Shown piece after piece: positions 49,801 to 51,218 of a DNA stretch of 64,000 bases. The position numbers and the translations under genes were made by a program. The notes beneath the pieces were generated by a model. The model saw nothing but the letters and a program-made list of their open reading frames with translations. It was not told where the DNA came from and searched no databases. Each line of letters starts with the position of its first letter. Positions within the stretch are counted from its first letter, which is position 1. Source of the DNA: Arcuatula senhousia (Eukaryota > Mollusca > Bivalvia > Mytilida > Mytilidae); contig OZ020309.1 in the NCBI GenBank assembly GCA_963971305.1, forward strand, positions 15,183,001-15,247,000, given 5' to 3'.

Positions 49801-51218
49801 TAAGTATAGTATTTCCTTATTTTCTTATTTTCATGGCCAACTGTTATCCATAGAAAACCTTGAAAATGGAACCTCTCAAATTAAAGAAACTACAGTTGTT
49901 TAACTAATCAGTGCTTTGTAATGACATGTAAAAAAAATCTTTTTAAGGAATCCTTTGATGGCGTTTCAACATCACTGAAATGTGATCTGTCAAATCCACA
50001 GATAGATTTGTTGCATGGAATATTTGGGGATTTACAACCAGAACAGTTAGAAATGTTACTGGATGTTCTGTTTGAGTGTATCTACCTTATCATTGATGTA
50101 CCACAAAGAGATGTTGGAATCTGGTATGTATATTTCTATTGAATTTAAAAGAATATAGACATTGAAAAATAATATAAACATATTATATTGATGAATGGCA
50201 ACATTTTTATGCCCCTTCTATGAAAAAGGAGGGTCTTCATTTGTCTGCCTGTTTTTCCATCCGTCCATCCGTCCTTAGTCAGGTTTAAGCTATTTTACAA
50301 TGAAGGTAGTATGGTGTCATCTATCTATATATGAACAAACAATAAATTTTTACAGACTCATTAACTGTCTGGTTGATTGAAAAAGAGGTTTACTTAACCA
50401 TGAAGGTAATGTTACAATGATTAATAAACATAAACACAGATTGTATATAAGTGTAAACAGAAATCACCTTGAAATTATGCCTGTCTCATCAACTTGATGG
50501 TTGATTGATAATAGAAAAAATTGGTGTTATACATAGGTTTACCTTCAAGTTTAGATGCCTTTACCAAGAGCAAGTATGGTATCATCATGAAACTTTATAC
50601 ACACATTCATGATAAAATGATAAGCAGCAAACAGGACATGTTGCAAGACGAGGCAACAAACATAATGTTAGACGGGTAAATTAATTGTTTGGATTACTAG
50701 GATTTTAGCCAGACACAGATCCAAGGAAAGGCGTACTGGGCGTACACCGCCTCTAAAACTGAAAAAAAAAATCTGTCTTTTGCACAAATTCCACATATAA
50801 AAAAAAACACTTATAAATTTTTGCACTTTGCTATGCTCAGTGACAAACAATCTTTACCCTTAACTAAAATCCTGGATCCACCTCTGTCAGCTTCTTCAAT
50901 ATGATTGCAAATTATAGTCATTGGAGTTTGCATTTTTATAATAAATAAAGTGTTCAACAGAAACCTTGAATTCTTTATACAGTTTAGCTTTTTTGTAGGC
51001 TTAAACAAGGAATTGAAGAATACTTTGGCCCTTATAGCTACCCTTACACGGGACAACTAGCTGTCCCTGAGTGGTTACTGAATGTGCTCACTCTTTTGCC
51101 ACCTTGGCCAAAAAATGGAGAGCAAGAAGAACAAGTTTTAGAACTAATGTGTTCTCACATTGTTGGAACCTGGGTTACAATCTATGACATTTTTACTGAT
51201 AAGATGGAAGACATTTAA
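1616..51218 (+). CDS. RNF213: RNF213/mysterin-like giant E3 ubiquitin ligase, C-terminal 1063 residues (23 exons, 5' part outside the window)
   Basis: Joining 23 GT-AG exons gives 3192 nt in one frame, ending in TAA at 51216-51218. The clearest signature is an RZ-type zinc finger (residues 329-360: CPNGH, DCGRP, then two Cys and QIGG), followed by the C-terminal region typical of RNF213, with family-like pieces such as TGHILG in exon 10, LWQFLEE in exon 14 and PIVLANCNY in exon 18. About 735 residues follow the finger, close to the length in vertebrate RNF213. Known for the family: a protein of about 5200 residues in vertebrates with dynein-like AAA units, a RING and an RZ finger. It is a cytosolic or lipid-droplet-associated ubiquitin ligase that also marks intracellular bacteria, including lipid A. 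The AAA core and RING should lie upstream of this window. Bivalves can carry several paralogues, so orthology with vertebrate RNF213 is inferred. An extra exon inside the 13.7 kb fourth intron cannot be excluded, because phase is 0 on both sides. Confidence 0.93.
2510..2630 (+). CDS. RNF213: RNF213-like exon 2 (residues 93-133)
   Basis: The acceptor is TTTTTCAG and the donor GTAGGT. The first base completes the Lys codon of the previous exon, giving PKRYFVKYLCRNYG, the usual style of the RNF213 segment upstream of the RZ finger. It ends in phase 0 with LPELQREK. Confidence 0.85.
3140..3640 (+). mobile_element. Hairpin-ended element, family J (ATACGCCACAC head)
   Basis: The head at about 3151-3182 pairs ATACGCCACAC with a decayed GTTGCC and GGGTAT arm, followed by GTCCGTCAGTCTGTCCG. 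The end at about 3591-3630 has GTGGATGCGTGGGGTAT (complement of the head arm) and then GTTCGTGCTCAC, a decayed form of the palindrome GTGAGCATGCTCAC seen intact at 57614-57627. The core has the TTGATATTTGGTATATAGC style. Confidence 0.6.
3641..4250 (+). repeat. Four tandem cores of about 160-170 bp
   Basis: CAGTTCTGAAA(C/T)TTT recurs near 3644, 3814, 3973 and 4136, with CTATTAACAATACAG, CATGTCATGATTTGC and ATCACAGATTT in each unit. It probably belongs to the same class of hairpin-ended elements, but its terminal hairpins are not clear. Confidence 0.75.
4827..4889. repeat. Hairpin of 18 bp stem in intron 2
   Basis: CAATTGTTTACTGGTCAT at 4827-4844 is the exact complement of 4872-4889. The flanks continue with an imperfect AGTATA/TATACT pair. 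Upstream (4640-4795) are twin CTATTTCCCTAGGG and CAGTAGGCGTGGC motifs. Confidence 0.8.
5238..5354 (+). CDS. RNF213: RNF213-like exon 3 (residues 134-172)
   Basis: A 39-codon exon in phase 0 at both ends, with acceptor TTTCTAG and donor GTAAGT. It encodes VDILNDRFIVYGDKY and ends ILPLLH, an acidic helical segment without a recognised motif. The family assignment comes from its place in the continuous frame. Confidence 0.8.
5807..6556 (+). mobile_element. Hairpin-ended element, family E (GTCTCGCCTGCGAC head)
   Basis: The head at 5807-5841 pairs GTCTCGCC and TGCGAC with GTCGCA and GGCGAGAC (an AAA bulge). Then comes GGCGGCGGCGGCGTCC. Cores of 170 bp follow: GTCACGGTCTACTGACTTTG at 6011, 6181 and 6351. 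The end has GCGACAGGCAAGACA (6523-6537, complement of the head arm) and a small second stem CTGTGTTAACAG. Confidence 0.75.
6612..6719 (+). CDS. RNF213: RNF213-like exon 4 (residues 173-208)
   Basis: A 36-codon exon in phase 0 at both ends, starting GHKQPWKEEVLFLLVLYREF and ending FSLQ before GTAAAC. It is a hydrophobic helix followed by an acidic stretch. The next recognised exon is 13.7 kb away. Confidence 0.8.
6765..7570 (+). repeat. Repeat copy with twin CATCCACTTCCTGTTTACC cores, broken by an insertion
   Basis: TACCCCTGCTTCAGAGAAG and TTTGTCCGTCC open the block. Two copies of AACTCATCCACTTCCTGTTT occur (7077 and 7486). The first is interrupted by the 316-bp element at 7132-7447; the second is whole and shows the original sequence. 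Confidence 0.6.
7132..7447. mobile_element. 316-bp insertion with G-run/C-run inverted ends and an 8-bp target duplication
   Basis: The left end AGGGGGGTCAAGGGGGG mirrors the right end CCCCCTTGCCCCCCCC. CTTTCATG flanks it on both sides (7124-7131 and 7448-7455), and a whole copy of the host repeat at about 7538 reads straight through this site. The inside is about seven degenerate units containing AATAACAG(A/T)TAACA. Confidence 0.8.
7573..7960 (+). repeat. Family K copy (AGCTCACCTC head; GTATGGTAGGTGCACC cores)
   Basis: It starts AGCTCACCTCATGAAAG and carries two cores of about 145-150 bp with ACAGAAGAATGGTT, TGACAAGTGCCACATCAA, TATTGGTATGG and GACCTATATTTTCCGC. The same cores recur at 26400-26990, 47760-48240 and 60380-60830. 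Confidence 0.7.
7965..8670 (+). repeat. Family G copy (AGGAACCTAGTAATGG head; about 170-bp cores)
   Basis: After GACGGAGGAACCTAGTAATGG and TTTTTGTCCGTC come about four cores with CAACTCCTCTGAGACTGCT, TGATGAAATT, TAGGATTGTTTGTCATG, and TATGGGACTTTATCGAC. The family recurs at 22526-23640. Confidence 0.75.
8671..10420. other. Intron sequence with no gene seen
   Basis: I see no exon with family similarity. A short stem GCTTCG/CGAAGC lies near 9020-9041 and a palindrome AATATCACGTGATATT near 9276. Positions 9470-9560 share CCGACCAG(C/T)ACCTCC and a GTGGTGG-type arm with 62235-62275, a possible small dispersed repeat. Confidence 0.4.
10430..10535. repeat. GCATTGAATTACCATTAC direct repeats
   Basis: Three copies of GCA(T/C)TGAATTACCATTAC occur here, and the same motif occurs again at 13890-13985. 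They are direct, not inverted, so they do not define a transposon by themselves. Confidence 0.65.
10536..12450 (+). mobile_element. Hairpin-ended element, family B (AGCTCACCTGACCC type), interrupted by a TIR element
   Basis: The head (AGCTCTCCTGACCCAAAGG..., decayed) is followed by CGTCCTTCGTCCGTCCG. Cores contain TTAACTCCTTTGACACC and CTAAAAATAGAAC. The end has CAGGTGAGCAATT, then GGCTCCTGGGAGCC and TCTTGTT at about 12412-12447. A separate element is inserted at 11019-11901. Confidence 0.8.
11019..11901. mobile_element. 883-bp pogo/Tigger-like non-autonomous TIR element
   Basis: It starts CAGTCAAACCTCGATG and ends CGAGGTCCGACTG; the complement of the end, CAGTCGGACCTCG, matches the start with two mismatches. 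TA flanks it on both sides (11017-11018 and 11902-11903). Subterminal regions are rich in TTACTCGAA/ATTCGAA. It sits inside a family B copy whose sequence resumes at GGTCAAAGCTG. No transposase frame remains. The superfamily is inferred from CAGT ends and TA. Confidence 0.8.
12736..12985. repeat. Cluster of nested palindromes built on CCAATATGG
   Basis: A small palindrome CCGTCCAATATGGATATTGG lies at about 12739-12763. A larger imperfect hairpin follows: the arm from about 12847 (ATTGCGTAAAGTTATCCATA) pairs with the arm ending at about 12976 (GGAAAACTTTATGCAAT), with GAGTTATTGGTCC against GGACCAATAACT inside. The CCAATATGG/CCATATTGG motif occurs about ten times. Confidence 0.85.
12986..13430. 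other. AT-rich intron sequence, nothing recognised
   Basis: A run of A- and T-rich DNA follows the palindrome cluster, with no splice-flanked open frame and no clear repeat structure. Confidence 0.4.
13439..13665 (-). repeat. Dispersed repeat, minus-strand copy of 57370-57600
   Basis: Read on the minus strand it runs from GGAACTGCTTACTCTTCCGG through GTTCACTC and ends near ACCTTTGCTTCTTC. The copy at 57370-57600 is on the plus strand, with the same order of blocks along about 225 bp. Confidence 0.8.
13671..13694. repeat. Short hairpin AAATGGCTT/AAGCCATTT
   Basis: AAATGGCTT and AAGCCATTT form a perfect 9-bp stem with a short loop next to CCTGCTTAA duplicates. Confidence 0.6.
14010..14165 (+). 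repeat. Dispersed repeat of about 150 bp (copy 1 of 2)
   Basis: GGGCCAATTGCAGAACCGCG through TTCCACATCTCATTATTTTC. A second copy in the same orientation is at 25530-25675, just before exon 9. Unit boundaries agree at the right end (CTCATTATTTTCT). Confidence 0.75.
14160..14580 (+). mobile_element. Hairpin-ended element, family I (two cores)
   Basis: It opens with a GACAATTATTGTC palindrome and CTCTGTCCGTACG. Two cores follow with TCAAGCTTTTCTCAGGAA, GTACGTTCTAAGCGA-type and ACATCTACTTCCTGTTT. The end carries GTGTCCCATGGACAC, a 6-bp stem. Related cores occur at 53680-54010 and 60050-60190. Confidence 0.65.
14591..15716 (+). mobile_element. Hairpin-ended element, family D (ATACCCCCCACTT head), six cores
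   Basis: The head at 14592-14620 is a perfect stem of ATACCCCCCACTT and AAGTGGGGGGTAT, followed by CCGTCCTTCCGTCC. Six cores start at GGTACCCATCTC (14667, 14841, 15015, 15188, 15368, 15542), spaced 173-180 bp. The end has GTGGGGGGTAT (15676-15686, complement of the head arm) and a second stem TGTGAGC/GCTCACA at 15692-15709. The best preserved example of the class. Confidence 0.9.
15717..18800. other. Intron sequence with decayed repeats, no exon supported
   Basis: 15720-16500 resembles a strongly decayed repeat core (TTGACTGGTCCCTCAGTCAG, AAGTCTCTAGTGGG). The rest is AT-rich. Longer open frames at 16557-16895 (minus) and 17899-18279 (plus) have no splice context or recognisable domain. Confidence 0.4.
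18807..19955 (+). mobile_element. Hairpin-ended element, family B, nearly complete
   Basis: The head at 18807-18837 is a near-perfect stem of AGCTCACCTGACCC and GGGTCATGTGAGCT, then CTTGGCGTCCGTCGTCCG. Two cores start GTTAACTCCTCTGACAC (about 18884 and 19379). The end has CAGGTGAGC (19918-19926), the perfect second stem GGCTCCTGGGAGCC (19933-19946) and TCTTGTT. A small TIR element is inserted at 19510. Confidence 0.88.
19510..19723. mobile_element. 214-bp TIR element (CGTATAGCGGG ends)
   Basis: CGTATAGCGGGAAATTTT at the left is matched by AAAATTACCCGCTATACG at the right, one mismatch in 18. It interrupts CTAAAAATAGAACATAGGG of a family B core. ATA lies next to both ends and could be a 3-bp target duplication. 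The inside is rich in CGCG and CGCGAAA. Confidence 0.82.
20440..20493 (+). CDS. RNF213: RNF213-like exon 5 (residues 209-226)
   Basis: A short 18-codon exon (VREFLQRTISGITDFSNQ) with a strong polypyrimidine tract (T7 then AG) and donor GTATGT. It is in phase 0 at both ends, so its reading frame is supported only by being open and by its good splice sites. Confidence 0.68.
20520..21515 (+). mobile_element. Hairpin-ended element, family A (ATACGACCGCAAA head)
   Basis: The head at 20522-20550 pairs ATACGACCGCAAA with TTTGTGGTTGTAT, followed by TGTTGTCGTCGTTGTC. Several cores with CAATAACTTTAGTTC and GCTATGAAACTTGACA follow. The end is CAACATGTTGCGGTCGTA (complement of the head). The second hairpin of this family is missing in this copy. 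Confidence 0.82.
21516..22515 (+). mobile_element. Family B-related copy without a head, two cores of about 490 bp
   Basis: AAAAGTATAAGAGATAGAG and CATCTTCAGCATCAAAAGC occur twice (about 21534 and 22026). The end CAGGTGAGCGATT, GGCTCCTGGGAGCC and CCTCTAGTTT is at 22483-22518. It directly follows the family A copy, so the start is either lost or replaced by that insertion. Confidence 0.75.
22526..23640 (+). mobile_element. Family G copy with about five cores of 170 bp
   Basis: It starts with a stem made of GGTCCCCC and GAGGGACC, then CCTAGTAATGG and TCCCATCTGTCTG. Cores contain CAACTCCTCTGAGACC, GATGAAATTTTGTAGGATTG and TGGGACTTTATCGAC. Part of the middle (22690-23050) is a different decayed sequence. 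Confidence 0.72.
24080..24277 (+). CDS. RNF213: RNF213-like exon 6 (residues 227-292)
   Basis: Sixty-six codons, from ELTRDFLTNMIWRYDIERN to LCQHPEQMV. The donor was placed at GTATGT (24278) rather than at the GTGGTA three bases earlier; either choice keeps the frame. It is hydrophobic (LLVHFMVLFQLAPGQQ) and lies just upstream of the RZ region. Confidence 0.85.
24482..24587 (+). CDS. RNF213: RNF213-like exon 7, linker before the RZ finger (residues 293-328)
   Basis: It begins DSYFPAMPQDDLEQIQEAL and ends VFY plus one base of an Arg codon. The FPAMPQDDL turn matches the FLPTMPED-type sequence that precedes the RZ finger in vertebrate RNF213. Intron 6 is only 204 bp. Confidence 0.9.
24588..25311 (+). 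other. Intron 7, no repeat recognised with confidence
   Basis: AT-rich DNA between two RZ-region exons. No hairpin-ended element was seen; this is one of the few introns largely free of them. Confidence 0.4.
25312..25346 (+). CDS. RNF213: RNF213-like exon 8, 35-nt micro-exon with the first half of the RZ finger
   Basis: A 35-nt exon (acceptor TTTCTAG, donor GTAAGT) encoding RCPNGHLYVIGD with one base borrowed from exon 7. It carries the first Cys and the His of the RZ zinc site (residues 329 and 333). Skipping it would remove half the finger and shift the frame. Confidence 0.92.
25530..25675 (+). repeat. Dispersed repeat of about 150 bp (copy 2 of 2)
   Basis: Same unit and orientation as 14010-14165 (GGGCCAATTGCATAACCG to CACATCTCATTATTTTCT). 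It ends about 65 bp before exon 9, close to the branch-point region. Confidence 0.75.
25740..25843 (+). CDS. RNF213: RNF213-like exon 9, second half of the RZ zinc finger
   Basis: It encodes CGRPYVIARC, then LAPGCGLQIGG, then ERHELLADNFKGIG, and ends in phase 2. Cys340, Cys349 and Cys354 complete the zinc-binding set with Cys329 and His333 from exon 8. The last two Cys are four residues apart (C-x4-C), where the vertebrate finger has C-x2-C. In the family this finger is needed for ubiquitin transfer that does not depend on the RING, including onto lipid A. Confidence 0.95.
26353..27030 (+). mobile_element. Hairpin-headed element, family F (ATGCCCCGCCTAC) with family K cores
   Basis: The head ATGCCCCGCCTAC and GTAGAGGGGCAT form a stem at about 26353-26383, followed by TTCGTCCGTCCC. 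Four cores of about 150 bp match those at 7630, 47760 and 60380, so different heads are joined to the same core type. The end was not recognised. Confidence 0.72.
28315..30290 (-). mobile_element. 5'-truncated LINE (non-LTR retrotransposon)
   Basis: It is inserted in a family A copy. Read on the minus strand, it starts abruptly at the beginning of the reverse transcriptase domain (no endonuclease), contains one open frame, and ends past the stop codon in an AT-rich tail with short ATACTT repeats (28330-28352). The exact ends are estimates from where the host repeat stops and resumes. Confidence 0.85.
28499..30424 (-). CDS. LINE reverse transcriptase fragment with C-terminal zinc motif (frame runs into host repeat)
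   Basis: An uninterrupted 641-residue frame. Residues 1-45 come from the surrounding family A repeat and are not part of the LINE. The LINE part starts near YPIFKSGMSTDPSNYRGITM. Reverse transcriptase motifs: FIDFKKAFD (133-141), SGVRQGDNLSPNLF (190-203), LYADDVVLLS (232-241). Near the end a C-x2-C-x9-H-x4-C motif (Cys561, Cys564, His574, Cys579) resembles the C-terminal zinc motif of I/Jockey-type LINEs. The clade was not settled. The lack of stops suggests a recent insertion, but with no endonuclease domain the copy cannot move by itself. Confidence 0.88.
   Translation of the reverse strand: MLNTVRLRPNMDSLLLWSHAAHGGLTKLFDICTLWLTLKCTFDTYIPYIYPIFKSGMSTDPSNYRGITMMSCVAKLFNAVLNCRLDSFLQKNKIIHESQIGFQKKSMTSDHMFILRTLIEKYTTSKQYLYSCFIDFKKAFDTVIHSAMLFKLRQIGIGGPFYDVIKNMYKDNLLCVKINDKLTKFFTSNSGVRQGDNLSPNLFKIFINDLPKVFDNECCPVKIGNRSLNCLLYADDVVLLSNSKLGLQNCLNEIDKYCKEWCLQINIRKTKILIFNKSGKILKETFSLQGTLLENVQTYKYLGIIFSASGSFCHARKDLYQRALKALFKLKGMLGDIIPKIDTNLHIFDHTIKPILLYASEIWGTLTSVNDEFENKYEKYEFNTLCNKFYKYVLGVNKKSTNIAVIGELGRFPYHIDIICSVVKFYQRILDYEHDHLLHQCLQESKMLSDKGVKTWYNFIFQIKNILKINLDNCNVDKVRLLLINRFKSRWKDQLVENGIKKQGKLRTYCRFKESFKREPYLHCIKSFSTRKCLTQFRISAHKLAIEKDRYLNINKNNRFCKLCNTQEIEDEIHFLMHCPSYTVERANLFSEVEKLCSNFQHLDVTNKFIWLLSCENENICNMLASYTKKCFQIRETVSRL
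31180..31333 (+). CDS. RNF213: RNF213-like exon 10 (residues 374-425)
   Basis: It begins 40 bp after the right end of a nested transposon. It encodes TGFINTGHILGRAENRN, matching the QTGHVLG turn after the RZ finger of RNF213, then the helix VMKLITHMAMYIGANSNRE. Donor GTAAGA. Confidence 0.92.
31334..32455 (+). other. Intron 10, AT-rich
   Basis: Near 31364 AAAACCGCCAA and near 31658 TTGGCGGTAAAA form a weak inverted pair, perhaps an old TIR element. Nothing else is clear. Confidence 0.4.
32456..32639 (+). CDS. RNF213: RNF213-like exon 11 (residues 426-487), followed by copies of its own splice donor
   Basis: It encodes AVCTAIKPDLQEDDVSSFL, then LIDHIQKDLASISTVLGKS and LLANIMKSLTTARI, matching the C-terminal region of RNF213 in layout. 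It ends in phase 1 at donor GTAAGTG (32640). The same donor context recurs five more times at 28 bp spacing. Only the first donor keeps the frame into exon 12. Confidence 0.9.
32640..32810 (+). repeat. 28-bp minisatellite that repeats the exon 11 splice donor six times
   Basis: GTAAGTG starts at 32640, 32668, 32696, 32724, 32752 and 32780, exactly 28 bp apart. Each copy also has AGAATAA in front, the same as the last bases of exon 11. A truncated seventh copy ends in AATAAGTATC. The donor at 32668 would lead to a TGA right after the exon 12 junction; those further down read a TAA at 32669-32671. Confidence 0.95.
32811..33656 (+). other. Rest of intron 11, nothing recognised
   Basis: AT-rich DNA with no clear repeat or reading frame. 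Confidence 0.4.
33657..33757 (+). CDS. RNF213: RNF213-like exon 12 (residues 487-520)
   Basis: Acceptor TTTTGTAG, donor GTATAT (weak). It encodes SEKYSEDICFLKTKQSRQ and then EWEDIFNRRYIIPLLE, corresponding to the RNNWEKEI-type helix in vertebrate RNF213. Confidence 0.88.
33800..34300 (+). mobile_element. Decayed hairpin-headed element ending in a family A tail
   Basis: ACCTGCTT and AAGCAGGT (33810-33840) form a stem like those at the heads of the other elements. The tail GGTTCAACATGTTGTGGTCG and GTGCTTGGCATAGC at about 34236-34288 is a family A end. The two may belong to different insertions. Confidence 0.5.
34411..34468 (+). CDS. RNF213: RNF213-like exon 13 (residues 521-540)
   Basis: A short exon encoding RCEETLDDVTTRVMNDKGLG across the junction, in the place of the LDKTLPTMNNLI-like helix of the vertebrate protein. 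Acceptor TTGTCAG, donor GTATGA, phase 1 end. Confidence 0.82.
35094..35275 (+). CDS. RNF213: RNF213-like exon 14 (residues 540-600)
   Basis: It encodes GSDPLLQLMYETEKP, WQFRERISVDHLMQ and finally CPVLWQFLEE. The last piece matches the VPILWHFLQKE segment of vertebrate RNF213. Acceptor TTTTCAG, donor GTACAA. Confidence 0.92.
35300..36230 (+). mobile_element. Family A-related element with a different head
   Basis: The head AAGGCCAAAGGAGGCCT at about 35304-35320 is a small stem, followed by CCATCCATCCGTCTGTC. Three cores have CAATAACTTTAATTC and GCTATGAAATTTTACA. The end GTACACTGGGGTTCAATATT and TTGCTGTGTAACGC is decayed. Confidence 0.65.
36574..36712 (+). CDS. RNF213: RNF213-like exon 15 (residues 601-647)
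   Basis: It encodes EHFLRALRYIPSIIKLQR, equivalent to the LRLVKFLPEILALQRDL helix of the vertebrate protein, then a helix ending RVMMEFNG. Donor GTGAGT. Confidence 0.9.
37383..37466 (+). CDS. RNF213: RNF213-like exon 16 (residues 647-675)
   Basis: It encodes GSLANDIESLWKDFVDAWES and ends VRQYLDGH; phase 2 at the start and phase 1 at the end. The WKDFVDAWESVR helix corresponds to the STWNKLRRSLE helix of vertebrate RNF213. Confidence 0.87.
37688..38340 (+). mobile_element. Two family C copies, decayed
   Basis: ATACCACGCCACACGAAGTG (37690) and ATACTCCACCACACGAAGTG (38046) are two heads. TCCGTCCGTCCGTCTGTCC follows the second. Cores carry AACTTGAAAACGCGTCAAAGG and GATATTTTGCACAGCTGTT. An end with GGGGGGGTATCATTTAAT is at about 38305-38325. 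Confidence 0.72.
38876..39525 (+). mobile_element. Hairpin-ended element, family C (ATACCCCGCCAC head), complete, nested in family A
   Basis: The head at 38880-38908 pairs ATACCCCGCCAC with GTGGCAGGGTAT; then TCCGTCCGTCCGTCTGTC runs. Three cores of about 160-170 bp start near CCGACCAATAACTTGAAAA (38996, 39157, 39318). The end has GTGGCGGGGTAT (39481-39492) and second stem TAATG/CATTA (39497-39509). The insertion lies in a T run of the host. Confidence 0.9.
39671..40256 (+). mobile_element. Hairpin-ended element, family B, nested in family A
   Basis: The head AGCTCACCTGGTCTAGGTGAGCT (about 39675-39697) is a shorter stem than in other copies, then CATCACTTGGCGTTC. The end has CAGGTGAGCAATT, GGCTCCTGGGAGCC and TCTTGTTTT. 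It too lies in a T run (ATCATCTTTTTA on the left). Confidence 0.85.
41536..42215. repeat. Possible fold-back repeat around exon 17
   Basis: AGGATTCCACTTTCATGGAA lies before exon 17 and several TTCGTGG/CCACGAA pairs lie after it (42080-42200), with TTTCGTGGG and CCACGAAAATTG. If these are the ends of one old element, exon 17 would be inside it, which is unlikely; they are probably separate. Confidence 0.35.
41666..41858 (+). CDS. RNF213: RNF213-like exon 17 (residues 675-739)
   Basis: It encodes AIPIDGNAAVLPREIC, then SVSYVLPALKDNGLCSYS and LLFFLLEKQNLFL. This is the RRRGLGLCATALVSYLIRLHNE region of RNF213 (the GLC motif is kept). Acceptor TTTATAG, donor GTAAAG. Confidence 0.88.
42412..42628 (+). 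CDS. RNF213: RNF213-like exon 18 (residues 739-811)
   Basis: One of the best conserved exons: VPDLSGAHLITYHPEVDLIP, PIVLANCNYSFEVGRGTKVE, then LERQLMDRFLFSK. It parallels the TELHVISYEVERDL, LILSNCQYQVEEGRET and QRQIVSRFLQGK segments of human RNF213. Confidence 0.95.
42738..44009 (+). mobile_element. Hairpin-ended element, family B, complete
   Basis: The head at 42740-42770 (AGCTCACCTGACCC and GGGTCATGTGAGCT) is intact. Cores repeat CTAAAAATAGAACATAGGGG and TTAACTCCTCTGACAC. The end has CAGGTGAGC (43973-43981) and GGCTCCAGGGAGCC (43988-44001), then TCTTGTT. Confidence 0.9.
44195..44269 (+). CDS. RNF213: RNF213-like exon 19 (residues 812-836)
   Basis: Twenty-five codons (LPIVVYRSETTNAVVFSQLR then DKIRQ), corresponding to the IPTLVYRHDWNYEHLFMDI segment. 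Phase 0 at both ends. Acceptor TTTTAG, donor GTAAGA. Confidence 0.92.
44340..45830 (+). mobile_element. Family H element with at least four cores, interrupted by a TTAA element
   Basis: Cores of about 180 bp carry GAGCACCTCCATATCTCAAG, CCTAGGTTGATGAAACTTGG, TAGCTTAGCACAGTTGCATC and TTTGACCTTGACCTTG. The end has GTGCAGGTGAGACATACTTA and AGTGTAAACTCTTG at about 45796-45830. The head was not found. A one-core copy of the same family is at 53270-53655. Confidence 0.75.
45164..45554. mobile_element. 391-bp TIR element flanked by TTAA
   Basis: The inverted ends are long: GGTTCTTCT at the left and AGAAGAACC at the right, with AATGGCTGCCATGCAT and CAAAACTTT matched further in (about 65 bp on each side). 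TTAA is at 45160-45163 and 45555-45558, and the host core normally reads TTAAGGTTTTATGAGC there. TTAA duplication is typical of piggyBac-type elements, so this is a candidate piggyBac-related MITE. Confidence 0.85.
45862..46059 (+). CDS. RNF213: RNF213-like exon 20 (residues 837-902)
   Basis: Sixty-six codons: ECIGQSVLGQIVKEMQQRDY, DNLDIAISFLKSVGSNPEER, then VLKIDDPFV. It matches the VLSVVEVTLGFLSTAGGDP segment of RNF213. Acceptor TCCAAG, donor GTAAGA. Confidence 0.92.
46155..46735. mobile_element. TIR element of about 580 bp (AATCAGAGCACA ends)
   Basis: AATCAGAGCACAGCATTTCA and GATCTCTAA at 46181-46209 pair with TAAGAGATC and TGAAATGATGTGCTCTGATT at 46676-46705. The flanks beyond are also loosely matched. 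An internally deleted copy is at 62825-62995 (GTCTACTGACCACCTTAA, GGGTCATT, GCACTCTGATTAGACAAAAG). Confidence 0.78.
46736..47690 (+). other. Intron 20 middle, nothing recognised
   Basis: AT-rich sequence with long A and T runs and no element ends that I can identify. Confidence 0.4.
47690..48250 (+). mobile_element. Family K copy with hairpin head AGCTCACTTC
   Basis: AGCTCACTTCACGAAGTGTGAGGGCT at 47690-47715 folds on itself. About three cores with ACAAGTGCC, TATTGGTATGGAAGGTGCA and GACCTAAATTTTCCGC follow. The end is not clear. Confidence 0.62.
48347..48436 (+). CDS. RNF213: RNF213-like exon 21 (residues 903-932)
   Basis: Thirty codons, AQQYCKCIHVQSLWIQLALE then a basic tail KTKLLEKNKK. It matches the NRCQLKHTIALWQFLSA segment near the end of RNF213. 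Phase 0 at both ends. Confidence 0.9.
48770..49768 (+). mobile_element. Family B-related element with five short cores
   Basis: AAGGTCCGAAGGTCCATGTGAGC is a decayed head, followed by CTTGGCGTCGTCG. Units with GTCAGATGACCCCTTA and AAATGTTCAGCTCATTTAGC repeat every 170 bp or so. The end has CAGGTGAGCGATT, GGCTCCTGGGAGCC and TCTTGTTT at 49733-49768. Confidence 0.82.
49948..50123 (+). CDS. RNF213: RNF213-like exon 22 (residues 933-991)
   Basis: It encodes ESFDGVSTSLKCDLSNPQID, then EQLEMLLDVLFECIYLIIDV, and ends in the middle of a Trp codon. It matches the ISSRYKADLSPENAKLL and LDAFLLELHEMIIL segments of RNF213. Confidence 0.92.
50205..50998 (+). other. Intron 22: hairpin-headed remnant and a GGATCC-containing repeat
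   Basis: ATGCCCCTTCTATGAAAAAG and GAGGGTC then CCATCCGTCCATCCGTCC at 50209-50275 look like a family F-type head. Between 50690 and 50890, GACACAGATCC and GGATCCACCTCTGTC are an imperfect inverted pair, probably an old TIR element. Confidence 0.5.
50999..51218 (+). CDS. RNF213: RNF213-like last coding exon 23 (residues 991-1063 and stop)
   Basis: Acceptor TTTTGTAG. It begins WLKQGIEEYFGPYSYP and ends GTWVTIYDIFTDKMEDI and TAA. It is equivalent to the PQWSLRDTLVSYM and SVWKTAAVLKWNREMR end of the vertebrate protein, with a different last few residues. Confidence 0.93.
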